Shown piece by piece: positions 44,281 to 57,715 of a stretch of DNA of 64,000 nt. Made by a program: the position numbers and the translations under genes. Position 1 is the first letter of the stretch. Every line of letters begins with the position of its first letter. The stretch lies in NCBI GenBank assembly GCA_019096065.1, contig JAGUCH010000001.1:1674001-1738000 (forward strand). Reading direction: 5' to 3'. The stretch is from Paracyclopina nana. Lineage: Eukaryota > Arthropoda > Copepoda > Cyclopoida > Cyclopettidae. Under the pieces are notes generated by a model. That model saw nothing but the letters and a program-made list of their open reading frames with translations. It did not search any database and was not told the origin of the DNA.

Positions 44281-47200
44281 ATGGCCAATTCCGAGCGTGC
44301 CAATGTGGCCGACGTGGTCGAAATCGTGGACAAGGATCCTCAGACTGACAGCTTCGGCAGCCGATCCGACTATTCAGGCAAATTCTCATCCTGGTCATTG
44401 CGACCCAAAATGGACGTCGTTTGTGTCATTGATCTCATCAATCAAGTCAACCTTGGTGATCGCAAAAAGGCTTTCGAGGAAGTGCGGAACTTTTGCGCTT
44501 CAATGAACAACGTGTCAATGCAGCATATTCAAGTGAGTAACTTTCAAAGTCCTTGAACATCCTGAAAATTTCAAAATCTGTGAAGTTAAGTAATTTGCGG
44601 AGATGACAACCAAAGCGCATTTTCTGTTGCAGTTTGAGAGGCTGGATTTTGGTGAAACCAACGTGTTCGATCAATTTTACAATGCAGACGTGGCCATCAT
44701 AGATCTGTCGATCCAAGTTCAGCAGAGCTCACTGTTTTATCACCTCGGAGTACGCGAGAGTTTTGGCATGAAGCAAAACATCCTGCTTTTCAATGAGCAT
44801 TCGCGCGAATCATTCAGTTCTTTGAAAACATCATGCACCAGCTACTCTTACATTTCATACAAATTCACGCCCGATGGAAACTCACAAGTCATTGACTGTT
44901 CCCATGGCGTCGATGGGAGCAAAAATTCCCTCGCTTCCAAGCTGAAGCAGTGCTTTATGGACATGGAAGTCCAATCCAAGTAATTATTTCACTTATGATT
45001 GTTTTCCGTATACTTTAAGTTTTGCTAAATTAAGGAAACATATGAAGGAGAAGTTTCTCGCGGATTTGAGGAAATGTCGCGAAAGCAAAACAGGCGAAGA
45101 TTTAGCTGCAGCTCTGCACAACATGCGAAGAAGGCTGGACGATCCCAACTTGCTAAGCGGTGATGCAGTCCTCAATATGCTCATCAGCTTCAGGGAAATC
45201 CAGGACTACGACGCCATGGTTCAACTCTGCGAGGACTTGTCCACCGTGCCAAACAAGCGGAACTTTATCAACAACCCGGCCATCATTTTCCTTTATGCTT
45301 TCGCACTGAACCGGTGAGTAGTTTTAGACCAAGTGCAGAAAAGAGTGTATGAGACTTGAGCTTGCTTTACAGCCGTCATAAAGAAGGTGACCGCGAGAAA
45401 GCCTATCAAGTGATAACTCAGGCTTTGGAAAAGAAGGAGAATGAAGTTCCAGACATCATTTGTCTCTGCGGGCGAATTTGCAAAGATAAATTCGTCGAGT
45501 CCGACTACACGGACAAGGAGATGCTCCAGCATGCCATTCACTGGTACCGAAGAGGCTTCGAAGTCCAGCCGAACGAGTATGCTGGTATCAATCTGGCCAC
45601 CCTGCTGGTGGTGGCTGGCAACGACTTTGCCACCTCCCCAGAGCTCCAGCGGATCGGCATGACCCTCAACAATTTGATTGGGAGAAAAGGCAGCCTCAAG
45701 AGCCTCGAGGACTACTGGGACGTTGCCACCTTCTTTGAAATCTCCGCACTGGCTCAGGATTTCGGCAAGGCCATTCAGGCCGCGGAATGCATGTTTAACT
45801 TGAAGCCTCCCAATTGGTATCTCAAGTCCACCATTGGCAACATTACTTTGATTTCAAACTTCCGAAAGAAAGCTGAGGGCCAAGAACAGCTACCCGAGGA
45901 GCAACTTTTTGACTTTTGGCTCGAATACTTGTCCGACGCGTGCAGCGGGGAGAACCTCGATTCCACCATCAGATTTCCTGTAAGCCTACCTTCTTATTTA
46001 GAGCCCAAGCTGCAAGTTTAAATGCTGCTCATTTCAGATCTTGATTTGGGAACCCACGAGGGTTTTCATGCCAAGCTATGTGACCATCAATTCCAGCCAA
46101 GATGAGCAATCGCTGCAAATATGGAATTTGTGCATCAAGTGCCTGCGACAAAAGTCCTCGTGTCGTCAAGTGCACAGTTGGCTGTACTTGGCCTCGCAAA
46201 TCAAAACGTTGACTTTGTACAAACGAGACGAACGATGCCTCTTCCTGTATGTGCACTCGGACGACTTTCAAATGTACTTTCCTTCGGAAAGTTGGAGGCA
46301 GAGATTCTACGATATGGTCAAAGCCATGACGGCTGACCTTGAGGGCATGACTGACCTTGAGACTGACACCAACACCGAGCCAATCATGTTCGAGTACGAC
46401 CTCGACGAGCATGGGCAGAAAATCATCCTAGGCAAGGGTACTTACGGTGTCGTCTACGCGGCTCGCGACTTGAACACCCAAATCAGAGTAGCTGTGAAAG
46501 AGGTGCCTGAAAAGAACCTCGGAGACGTCCAGCCTCTCCACGAGGAGATCAAGCTCCATTCGCAGCTTCGTCACCGAAATATTGTCCAATACTTGGGCTC
46601 GCTGTCCGAAGATGGCTACTTTAAAATCATCATGGAGCAAGTAAGATTCCAGAGAAGAAAGAAGGCAGCTAGTGCATTGAATTATTTCTAGGTGCCTGGA
46701 GGGTCGTTGTCTGCCCTGCTGAGGTCCAAATGGGGCCCCTTAAAAGAGAATGAGAGCACGATTGCCTACTATTCAAAGCAAATCCTCGAGGGCCTGAAGC
46801 ATTTGCACGAGCAAAAGATCGTCCACAGGGACATCAAAGGAGACAATGTCCTCGTGAATACGTACAGCGGAGTGGTGAAGATTTCCGACTTTGGCACATC
46901 AAAGCGACTGGCTGGACTCTGCCCTGTAACTGAGACGTTTGCAGGCACGCTGCAATACATGGCTCCCGAGGTGATTGACAAAGGCCAGCGTGGCTACAGT
47001 GCACCAGCCGATATTTGGTCTTTTGGCTGCACTGTCGTGGAAATGGCCACTGGCAAGCCCCCGTTCATCGAGCTGGGTAATTTGATGGTGGAACGTGCTG
47101 CAATTTGAAAACTCCACCATATATCTCTTTTTGTCTGCAGGCTCCCCAGAGGCTGCAATGTTCAAGGTGGGATTCTACAAGATGCATCCTGAAATTCCTG

Positions 47201-48755
47201 CGGGGATGTCTGAGAAGGCTCAAAAGTTTATCCTGACGTGCTTCGAGCCCAAGCCCGAGTTGAGGACGACCGCAGCGAAGCTATTAGAGCATCCCTTCCT
47301 ACACGAGTAAGTTCACTGAGCGGTATTTAATTTGTTGTAGTAATTAATTTTGCTTTTCAGCCATATAAAGACAAAGCCAACGTCCAGAATGAAGACCTCT
47401 ACGTCTCTCAACATTAATCCGGAGCTGATAAGGAGCGTTTCGGTGCCGAGTGAGCCTGTGAATAACAATGCTAAACCCAGCCACATGCATGCTAAACTCA
47501 CGCTCAACACGCAAGACGCAATTGAGTCACAAAACAAGGAAATGGTGTTTTCCGACTCCGGTGGGGAATTTTCCATCACTCCCACCGAGCTGACTGATCC
47601 CATTTTCGAGTCCCCTGTCAGAAGGCTCTCCTCGGGGAGCATCATGTCTCCCTCGGATGCTGTGGACAAGGGCTACACTGAGCCGGACCCTTCTGAGGGC
47701 TCAGACAGGTTTTACATGCTGAAGAAGGACTCGCAGCGAAGGCTCACGTTGGTCAGAGTCCTCCTCATGGACAAGTCTCTCATCATAGACCATTGGTACA
47801 AGCAAACATGCAGTGGTCGACATGAAGAGCCCATCACAAAGGTACTTCATTTTGAAATTACTTATGAAAATTATCCATTTGCTTTGTTTAGGAAAATTTG
47901 AGTATTCTTATGGAAGGCATTCGTGAGTACTTGCCAGAGCAGAATTTGGATCCTCTGAGCTCAGCCATTGCTGCTGTCATTGAGGAGCATGCATCCATTC
48001 CTGGCCTCTGCGACACGCTCTACAAATTTCAGGTAACATTTTAAGCATTATAAATTAAGCTGTTTGAGGAAGCAGTTAAAAGTATAAATTAAATCCCAGG
48101 ATGCTGTCAACTCGGTGCTAAGACGTCACAAAATTAAGCCTCACTGGATGTTCGCCTTGGACAGTCTGGTGAGGAATGCTGTGGAGCAAGCAGTCAATAT
48201 TCTCTCACCTGAGAGTGGAGTGCAAATGGAGTCTGAGAATCTCGAATTCCCTCCGCTGTTGGCTGATGATGCCTCGTCCTCATCTGTGGTGCCCAAGCAG
48301 GTCAATGACGATACGCATAATCTTATGGCATCTCCAGTGATCAACGTTCTTCCTCCGTCCGCTACGTCCTCGATCACGTCCAATTTGGACCTCCACAAGA
48401 GTCTGCTAGTGGTGGAGAAATTCGTCAAAAATCTCGCCTTTGAATTAGATATGCGAGGAGCTTCTGCAAATCCTCGAAGGTGCATTAAACTTTTAAAGCC
48501 TAGAAGAGCCCTGCAAAAAATAAAAACTTTTTCTCCAATTGCAGCGAATCGAAGATGGATACCCAGCTTCACGAATGGCTCGCCGAGCTGGGAGCTGACG
48601 AGGAGTCCATCAAAAAGTTTGCTGATGAGGATCTGACTTTAAAAGACGTGCTTGGTCTGATGACCCGAGCGGACCTTAGCAAACTAAAGCTGAAACTTGG
48701 CCCCGAGCTCCGGATCTGGGACAAAATCAGCCGGAGCCGAGAGGAGCAAAAGTGA
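44281..48755 (+). CDS. ASK1: Apoptosis signal-regulating kinase (MAP3K5/15 type)
   Basis: Eleven coding exons, 44281-44532, 44633-44979, 45035-45313, 45373-45979, 46038-46640, 46692-47076, 47141-47306, 47361-47841, 47892-48032, 48100-48479 and 48545-48755, total 3852 nt, 1283 residues. The N-terminal third is the thioredoxin-binding region ([12 protein letters not shown]). The central regulatory region, TPR-like plus a PH-like fold, spans about 285-610. The kinase domain (about 615-885) has [32 protein letters not shown] and GTLQYMAPE, all catalytic residues intact. A coiled coil and SAM domain end the protein ([15 protein letters not shown]). ASK kinases respond to oxidative and ER stress and activate MKK3/4/6/7, then JNK and p38. 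Oligomerisation through SAM is known in the family. Complete and in frame throughout. Confidence 0.95.
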
Positions 48756-48899
48756 CACTACAAAAAAAAACCATAATCTATTTTATTGTTAGAGTTTTTA
48801 TTGTTCTTATTAATAGTTTATTAATATCAGCATGATCGTTTCGTATATAGTAGCAGTAGCAGGCAATTTCATTCACATTCATTCTTCATACTGTTGGCG

Positions 48900-51800
48900 T
48901 CATACCTGAAATGACTTGAAATGAGTTGTAAGCATAAAGTCAAGCTACTCGCCAATAGTATTACCGAGTCCATGGAGGAGCTTGTGGCGAACCGTTCTCC
49001 AATTGACTCGCACGTGTGGAAATGAGCGTGGCTGGGAAGCATCGGGTGCTCCACGTGGTTCTTTCGTTTCCTCTTCCGGTGGCAGATCAAAATGGCGGCC
49101 AAAAAGGCCATGGAGAGCACACCCATTCCGAGGCCAATGATCATGAACTCGTTCACCTCGCTCTCCCTAACACCTGTAATCCCGAAAATAGTGAATCAAG
49201 TAAAGCCAAAGAAAAAAGTTTTTACAGTTGATTTCATCAGAGGTGTCAATTGATCCGCAGTTGTTAATGCCATTGCAACGCAGGTTGCGCGGGATGCACA
49301 AGTCCGACTTTTCGCATCTGAACTCTTGGCAGTTGGTCGTATCTTTGATCTCCGTCCAAATGGCTTTGAAGCCTTTGGCACCGACGGCCTTGTCGGCCAC
49401 AAAAAAGCTGCAAAGCAAAAAATTTGGTCAGAGCCAACAACTGTGGGAAAGATGCACTTCATTACGATATTCGCATGAGGTTGTTCTCCGAGATAATTTC
49501 CGAGTTCTGCTCCAAACTATCTCCACACAGTTCAAGTGGGGTTTTATTCTTCTCCTTCCAAGGCCAGACTCGCAAAGTGGCCGCAGGACAGCCTCGATCT
49601 GGTGGGCGAAAAACGCGATCAATTATTTAGGGTCACTTAGCATTAGCTCGTCGATCTCACCGTTGGGCTTTCCTTCGACCTCGAACGTTTCAAAGTAGAG
49701 CATAATTTTGTGCCCAGGATTGACATTGATGAACCAATTGCACTGGAGTGACCCACTTTTCGTGCTTGTGGCATACTTCTCGGGAAAGTTGGGGCTGTGA
49801 ATCACGCCGTTGATTTGCCCCGACACATTTCCCCCGCATTCTGCAACGAAAATCCCTGTTTGTTTACATTCCTCTAGCGCAAGCGAAGCCCACGTGGTGT
49901 AAATAAAAACCAGAAACGGAAGTGTCAACAAAGAGCCCGTTCCGCTCGCGCGCGCCAAAACAAAACACGCCTTTCTACTCGATGTAAACACGAACCTCCG
50001 AAAGCAGACTTCTCCGGGAAAAACATGTATCGCCCCATAAATCCTGAATAGACATCCTTGTCATCTGTGTGCAAGTAGACCTTGAGGCCGACAGCAATCC
50101 TCTGGAGCGAGACAACGGGGCCAGGGGCCGAATTGGCGCAATATCGACCAATCAATTCCTCAGATTGATCCTGGTAGATTTGGTAAATCTCCAGCCAGTC
50201 CTCCACGCACTGGGCTTTGCCATAGGCGATCCAAGCCCCAAGAGAGGTGTCTTGCTTCAAGTTATCCGTCCTAACTTTGAAGGTGTCGAACACGATTTGA
50301 ACTTGTTCGTGAGGCAGAGCGTAGAACTCGTAGATGCAATCTGTTGAAGAGGGATAGTTGGAAGGATGTCGAGGGCTGTTGAATCTGCCGTCCTTTCTCG
50401 AGGAGCTCCTATAGGTGAATTTGCAGGCTCCGTCCGGAGATGGCGTTCCAATCGCGATCAAGTACTCGGTTTCGAACTTGAAGTTTGCCTTGAATCCCGA
50501 GCCGGGTTTCGAGCCGGCCTTGAACAAAAGCACCAACCTGAACAATTCCAAAGAGGAGAATTGAGGCCCTTTGAATCCTCGTGTTTAAGTTGTGTCGTAC
50601 CTGGGACCTGGGGTGACTACCACAGGGGGCGAAGTGCGACCACAGAACTCGTAATCATGCTCTGAGTAGTGATGCTCTTCCTCTTGGCCTTTCATGTAGA
50701 CCTTGAGATAGCCCTCGTCGCACGAGCTGTCATCAGCTATGGGAACGTTGAATTTGTCAAAGGTCAACTTGACGCGCTCCAAATTCTGCTCGTCTTGCAT
50801 GCCATAGATGAAATAACGACAGACGATGTTTGTCTGGTAGGGAAACGGGTAATTGGGGCTGAACACTGTCCCACTGCTCTCCTTCTTGCTCAAGATTTTC
50901 TGGTCGCATTCCGTGCCACGAATATGCTCTGCGTCGGGCTGGATGAAATCTGCAACAAATGTGAATAAGGGTAATGAAGAAAAACTGCATTGACCCAAAT
51001 TCCTAGATATGGCTTTATTTTGCACAAGGAGGATTTATGTGGCAATAATTCCAAAGTGGACCATAAGAGTCATCTGTTATAAGCCTGAACGTGGTGTTAT
51101 TTCGTTCGGGAAAGTGTATATAAGACCCACATGTATATACAGTTTTTCCCTTGGCGTGGCCGCCTCAATATTAACCAAGTTTCTCGCATCACAACTGCCA
51201 CACATATAGTATACATATACTAGCTAGAGTGTTTGTTTTATGTGTCCCAAAAATCAATACAGAGCACATACTTATATTTCCTCCGTCTTTCTTAAAAGGT
51301 ATAAGCTTAAAAATTATGCTGATTATAATATATATAGAGGTAACGGGATGAGCGAAGCATGCTCAAACTCGCAATGCAGAGGTTGTAAAAAAAGTTCAGA
51401 ATGGGAACGAGAAGTATTTTACATACCTAATTTCACGTAGCTTTCGGAGAACTCGAAGAGCGCAATGAAACCTCGGTTTTGAGCGGGAGCTGTTCTGCGT
51501 AGAGTGGTAAAAGTTAGGAAAAGTTTGTTATGCGTGGAGAAAATGACGAGATTTCGCATTTGTCCGCAATACGTGCCAATCTTTTCAGCCATGTTGTCAG
51601 GGCCGTCGTACACTGTGATAGCATCAAAAGGACAGCTGAAAATATTTAACGAGTTTAGCATATATCTGTGAAAATGGTATACCAAGAACTTACTGAGCTC
51701 CGCCGTAGAAGAGATCGAAATCGCGAAACTCCAACCGAAGTCTCTGGTTGGGAGCCCCTATAAATTGGTAGGAACATTGGAGATCTTTGGGATAAGTGCC

Positions 51801-53131
51801 AGGGTAGGTGGGCGACATGATTTCGCCACTCTTGGCCTCGTTAGCATTGATCCTGAATGAGCACCTCTCGCTTCTCGGGTCTTGCACATTAGGCACCGGC
51901 GTTCCAAACATGTACTTGTCTAAATTGATTATGATGAATTTAAAAGCTTCTTAAAATACTATATGTGAGTACCCTCAGAGATGAAGTTGTAGGTGCCCGA
52001 GAATCTGGATTCAGTGATGTTGGGCCGGTCTGAATGGAAGACGAAAGAGAGAGCATTGTAGAGGGAGATGCGAAGCCTCGGTGGGATCTTGCCACAATAT
52101 CGGCCTCCGAAGGGAGTTTCGATCAGGCTTTTGTCCTTGGGCTTTTTGATTTCGGTGAACAGGTCCAAGTACTCGTGGTAGCACTCTGGGGGCGTGCCCT
52201 TGAGGTCAAACTCCTCAAAGTCCACGCTGACCCGCTCGCTCTCGAGCCCGATGAATGTGAAAGTGCATTGCTGAACGTGCTGAAGGGGATTCAGGAAAAC
52301 TGGAGCTATAAAAGTGCCGTTTTTTGACGAGATATCCGAAGTGGATGTAAAGGTTTGATCACATGCTGAAAAAGAAAATTGTTCAGGTTATTGTGGGCAT
52401 ACTGGCCGCGCAATGTTTTTGTTTGGAGATCATGCAACCTCATTTTTGTAGTAGTGTAAGCAATTCCACCCTTTTTAGGTTAACCCTGTATAATTTAGCA
52501 ATATGTGCTTTATTGCTGCAGCACTAAAGTTTGCGCTGATTCGTAGGTTTTTTTTCTGAGCACACTCAAAAAGGCAGAATCTTTCTTTGTGCAAGGATTA
52601 ATTTTAAAGCTCTTTATGGTTTGTAGGCAAGGATGCTCAATGTGAATAAAAGGCACTTTTTTGCTTAAAATTCTCTCTAGAATATGCATTCACCAATTGA
52701 ATGGGAAAGTGATTCTTTTTTCCTGCAATTAATCCAATAGGATTAATGAAAATTGACGTAACAGCATCCTTTCGAGTGACTGCTCCAAGTTTTCCCTCTG
52801 AAAAAGGCATTAGCACCGGAAGATAACTACCATACACAAAATTACCTTTGCATGTAACCTTTTAACCTAGATACCTACATACATACTCTCTTTCATCTTT
52901 CATACTCTGTAGGATAAAAAAACCCAATTTTTTATTGAGTTTACTTTGAGATGCAAAGTTTATTATCCTAATTTAATAATCAAATGCTCCCACAGCTAAG
53001 TTGAGCTACTGAGTGGCAAAAAAGTGGGCTGACTTATATAATGTAGCTTTCACTAATTTTGTTTGCTTTAAAAGGGACTTACCATAGGAAAAGGACAAAA
53101 AGTGAGCTAGGATGACAATGAGCAACTCCAT
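48900..53131 (-). CDS. Five-CUB, LDLa transmembrane protein (LEV-10/Culd type)
   Basis: Eleven coding exons: 53131-53083, 52365-51973, 51919-51694, 51635-51427, 50949-50601, 50537-49996, 49840-49637, 49598-49466, 49407-49226, 49173-48965 and 48905-48900; total 2502 nt, 833 residues. A signal peptide (MELLIVILAHFLSFSYG) is followed by five CUB domains (about 18-146, 160-292, 298-430, 440-590 and 592-730), seen from repeated SPxYPxxYP-like motifs and CUB cysteine pairs. An LDLa module (CEKSDLCIPRNLRCNG, about 735-765), one membrane span (about 775-795) and a basic, His-rich tail follow. This matches C. elegans LEV-10, which clusters acetylcholine receptors, and fly Culd, needed for rhodopsin trafficking. 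The last coding exon holds only one codon and the stop, giving a C-terminal MDSV. The first intron is 717 bp. Confidence 0.85.
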
Positions 53132-54107
53132 GATGGGCAGATTTATGTGCCACTAACAGCATTTGCCATTTTCGCTAATATTTGTGATGTTCAGCTGCTT
53201 CGAGCGACTCCGAGCTGAAAAGGGCCTTGGAGGATGCTGAAGAAGCAACTACTTCTGTTATATAGTAGAACGGCGGCCTCTCTTGCTCTCCTCTTCTTCT
53301 TCTGTGAGATCCAAGGAAAGCCTCGATTTTGCAGCTGACATGCCTATACTACGTGTATGTGTAGCACAGCAGAAGAGAACTTTCTCTCTCTCTCGCTTTT
53401 ACACAAAATGGGGCGTTCGTATCGATCGAAGGGAAAAAACAGCCCAAAGCTCCTTATATATATTGTACACTATACTGCCAAGAAGTTCCCCTTTTTAATA
53501 TGAGCTACAAGTTTTTGCGCTCAACAAAAAATTCAGTTGACTGCATCGAAGGAAAGCCTCATCCAATGCAATTACATGATGGGATTAGATACTATACAGT
53601 ACTAACTCTCCCCAGTATTTTATAAGTGAAGCTACAAGTTTTTTTATTAACTTCTATAAATACATTGATAATCTAGTATATTTTAATAGAGTGTAGGGAT
53701 CCTGTTGTTGTTGTGGTTGTAGTAGTTGCATGTTGGTTTTTCTCGGGAGGTAAATATTTAAAGGGTACATCTTCATGATTGAAAGCTTGATTACACTTCA
53801 TTGAAAGCGGCGATATTTCATAGTGGGCCCAACCAGTCCAACGTAATATTTGGGCTGATTGAAGCCGCACAATATCTGTTTCGATTTTGAAAGCTACATA
53901 GATTTTTAGTGGTATACATAGTAGTAGTACACGAAAACATCAGCATGATATGGTTTCCACACCTAAATACTTATATGGTACAAACTGTTCTCTTTCTTTA
54001 CTCTGGTTGTAAGTTACTGTTGCTGTTGTTGAAAGCCGGCATCAATTACTTGCCATTCCGGGGCGATTCTCAAGAATCGGTCCCCAGTCTGCTGACATCA
54101 AATTACA
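53132..54107. other. Region upstream of the CUB-LDLa gene, 3' of the BTB gene
   Basis: Contains the CUB-LDLa promoter, with a pyrimidine-rich CTCTTCTTCTTCT run near 53290 and CTCTCTCTC near 53385, and the 3' UTR of the BTB zinc-finger gene. No gene is recognised. Confidence 0.45.
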
Positions 54108-55721
54108 TTAACATATGGTCGCTGAAAGCCGTGGATTAATTTTCTCCTGGTCGTTTTCTGAATTGTTGCCTGAGTTGTCTGCGGGGTCTTTGGCGCCCGC
54201 CATTTTGGGGTTGACTCGTTTGAGGGGCGCGCCGTGGGCGGTGACCAAGTGCTTCCTCAAATACCACTTATTTTTCACCACCTTTTCGCAAAGTGAGCAG
54301 GTGACGCCTTGGGATTGAATGTGCACGTTGACAATGTGCTGCTTGAGGTTGAACGAGTTGGAGAAGGTTTTCCAGCAGTAATTGCAGAGGCGCGGCTGCA
54401 TGCAGCGCCATCTGTTGCGCGGGTGGTTCGCGCTGTTCTCGTTGTTGTTCTCGCCCTCCGAGTGCGCGGACATCACCTCCACGTCCTTCTTCATGCCGCC
54501 ATTCTTACTCAAGGACTTCTTTCGCCCATTTTTGGCCTTTTTCCCAGCATTGCCTGCCCTGGTTGCTGGCAGCTCGTCAAAAATGGGCTCCTCAACATTG
54601 GGCTCATCTTTGAAATGATTAATTTAATATACTATTGGCTTCAATTTGCTCATCTAGTATTTTTATATTTACCTGCAGTCTCGAAATTCTTGATATGCTT
54701 TGGTGGGGAATTGGGCTTGGTGCTATTTTGCAGCATGAGGAATGAGCTATTGGTAGTTGTTGCATGATCAGGATATGATGCGGGATTGCCAGAATTAGAG
54801 GCAGGGGATTCTTTCAACAAGGAAGGCACTGCCATTTCAGCAGCTGGGCTGAAATTGAATCCGGAAGAGGGCGCCAGAATCGGCACAGGGGCAAGAATTT
54901 TCGGAGACGAAGAAGAGGATAAATTCAGTGGTCCCAAACTGGTTAAATTCGAGCTCAGAGTCGGTGAAGGCGATCCGGAGAGCTTTCTCTTCTTGGCCAC
55001 ATTTCTACCCTCGTCACCTAATGAAATCATATTGTAAAAATGTTTCAAACGATAAGGAATCTCTTACTTGAAAGCTGGGTGTTTTTGTAAAAGTTGTGGT
55101 TGCTATTGGGTGGTATTGGCACTTTGAGAGGTTCGAAGCTGTTGTTGTTACTGCTGCGAGCTGCTGATGCTGGTGGTAATTCTTCATCATCATCTTCCTC
55201 CTCGTCATCCTCGTCATCATCATCCTCTTCATCCTCCTCCTCCTCCTCATCATCATTTTTCACCTCGGGATCTTCTTTGACATTTTCAGTGAGATCCTGG
55301 CCCAGGCCAGCTTGGTCGGCCAGGCCCTTGATCTTGAGCGTGTCTGCGGTTTTGAGGAAGCTCTGGAGATGTTGGGGCAAAACGTCCACCTCGCCACGGT
55401 AGACGTAGCGCACGAGCCCTTCAACATCCGTGTAACTCGCATCCCTGAGGATGATGACAGGATGCTGACAAGGGTTCTCCTGCAATCAATTATTCATGAG
55501 ATTCCGTCATTACGCGCTGCCGGATTATTTTGGTATACCCTGAAGAGGTCGCGGAAGTAGTCGCTGCAAGCTGAAAGGATGACCTTATGTGCCTTGATGT
55601 ATTTGCCCTCGCATGATATGGTGACATCCACAAAATCTTCGTCGAGCTTGAGATTGCCCAACGCTGCGACGATGTTGCGCTGGAAGTTGTTCCACTTGAG
55701 GCAAAAGTGTTCGTTAGGCAT
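54108..55721 (-). CDS. BTB and C2H2 zinc-finger transcription factor (Tramtrack/lola type)
   Basis: Four coding exons, 55721-55539, 55479-55068, 55017-54673 and 54607-54108, total 1440 nt, 479 residues. The BTB domain (1 to about 115) has the arthropod TTK-class start [10 protein letters not shown], then [24 protein letters not shown] and [10 protein letters not shown] run of about 26 Asp/Glu residues follows (about 130-160), then a Ser/Pro-rich linker. Two C2H2 fingers lie near residues 387-440 ([22 protein letters not shown] is close to the limit of the consensus; the second begins [14 protein letters not shown]). The YLRKHL/NLKQH pattern with one divergent finger resembles lola isoform ends. 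The protein is expected to dimerise through BTB and regulate transcription in the nucleus. An acceptor before 55753 marks a 5' non-coding exon; the ATG was chosen by family match. Confidence 0.9.
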
Positions 55722-55753
55722 GGTGGTTCTCGTCTCTAGCAGTTGTGTGTCAT

Positions 55754-57715
55754 CCTGCAAAAATCAATGCAGCCCTTTCAGTCAGCATTCTGCAGCCATC
55801 TACTAATTGGATACACATAACTAATTTTGTTAAATCAATGCTGCTCACATAGAAATTAGAAAGCCCTTTATAAATCAAAATCCGCCAAAAATGAAATAGC
55901 AGATAGCAGAAAATTCGAGGAATTCCTATGGTCCCCATTTAAGAAACTCCAAGCTTGAAGTTTCTTTAGTTTCCATAATAATGGTGGATAATATGTGAAT
56001 ATCATACCTTTTATGTTTCAGTTGCTCTCTTCCGCAGCCCAGGCGAGCGCTAACTGTATTATTTCTTGTAACATGATGAGAGCATGAGCCGATTCAGCAG
56101 CTGTCCCAGCCTAGGAGAGGAGAGCATTTTGGCCTCGGAGGATGGAGCATGCATGCCATGAGCTGCTTCTTCGGTCATGTGCAGCCTCCTTTCGGCCCGG
56201 CCTCCGTATCCAGAGAGCAGAAAGGAAAGGTGCCTTTCACACTTATGTGCTACTGCGGAAAATTTGAAAGCCAGCCTCGACTGCGACTACTACAGTAGCA
56301 TGTGTACTAAAGGGCTTCTTCTTCTTCTTCGCGTCTTTCTCTACGCGCGACGCGCGATGTCTTGCCGGGATCGCAGCAAAGGAGAAAGCCAGATGCGCGC
56401 CACAGCGGGTATGCTATATTTGTAGTACTTTTTTCCCAAAATATTGGGATTAAGATATTGATTACTCCTTTTTTTATTTGCTACAAATACTTGCCTAAGT
56501 GCTATGTTGATAAACTGCATTTTTTTTTGCTTTTGGGGTTCCCAGTGGGTTTATTGGCATATAAATGCGTTTGTGCCAGACTTTCTGGGTGCTAGTGATC
56601 ATTTTTCCCTCCTCCTTTTTGATGAGATTCATGGACGACCGGAATTAATAAGTTGGTGCTCCCTCCTTGATCCAATCATGAGATTGAGGATGCCAGAGAA
56701 TCAATAGGAGCATCATGCTCGCTGAGCTTTAATCTCCTTTTTCTGCTTTGACATGAAAGACATGTACTATATTTGGCTCGATATATTCATACTCTATGCA
56801 CCTGCTTCACTATTATCCGTTCATAAGAATGGAGCTGAGCCTAGCGAAAGAACCACTAGCATATTGGATGTTTTCTTAATCGGCCCTTTTTTAGCGTTTC
56901 TATTTTCCTCAAGATATTGGTGAGGTGGGTTAAAGTAGCATTTTGGAGAGTAAAGGGAGCAGTCATTATTTATTGAGGCACTACCGTACTTTTAGAGTGC
57001 CTCTCAAAATTATGGCCCCTTCTTACGAGCTCGTTACGAAAAATAACCTATTAGTAATGCGCTCTATTTGTTGAGTAATATGCCTAAATTCTTCAATTAA
57101 GGCCTCATTAAACAAAAGAACTCGAGTACGCTTGCATTAAGCTTCTACTCAATACCATTAAACAATAATATAAAGCGTTCCTAAAATGCCTTGGCATTAA
57201 GAGAACGGTGATCTTAAGCAGAGAAGAAAGCAGTAACTTTTATTTCGCTTGAGAGGAAATAAAACTTGTCTTCTTCAACCTAGAGGGAAGGGCTACGCTG
57301 ATTTATGTGAAGCTTTTATAACAACCTCGGTGGGCTTTGCAGTATTCAGGGAAAAGCCTTTTATAAGTCATTTGTAGCTAAACCTAAAATAAAATCTTCC
57401 ATCTTTCATTGTGCATGTTGAGAAACAGAATTTTAATGTAGATCTCATCACATTATAGTTATGTTAGCTATTTGCAATAGTAGATTTTTATGCTCGCGAA
57501 AAGGTTGCGTGACGCTTGAATTTATTTTCCGCCAAATGGGATGACGTCACCCCGCTGCTCTCCAGTGCAGCGCAGCGCGACAGCTGTTGTTGTTGCTCCA
57601 GCTTTTAAGGCCAGCTTTAGGCAAAAATTGACATTTGTGTTGGATCTGCTGCAGTTTGCCGCAACCGCACGGAAAAGGGAAAAGAATATGGAAGATTGAC
57701 ATTGATCGGCTAAGG
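55754..57715. promoter_or_regulatory. Divergent promoter region, BTB gene / DHHC gene
   Basis: 2.0 kb. A CpG-rich patch (ACGCGCGACGCGCG near 56342) next to a CTT repeat may be near a start of the BTB transcript. A CRE palindrome TGACGTCA at 57542-57549 lies about 170 bp before the DHHC start codon. The middle is AT-rich and holds no recognisable gene. Confidence 0.4.
57542..57549. promoter_or_regulatory. CRE-like palindrome TGACGTCA
   Basis: Perfect CREB/ATF consensus about 170 bp upstream of the DHHC palmitoyltransferase ATG, in a locally GC-rich stretch. Binding is inferred from sequence only. Confidence 0.4.
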
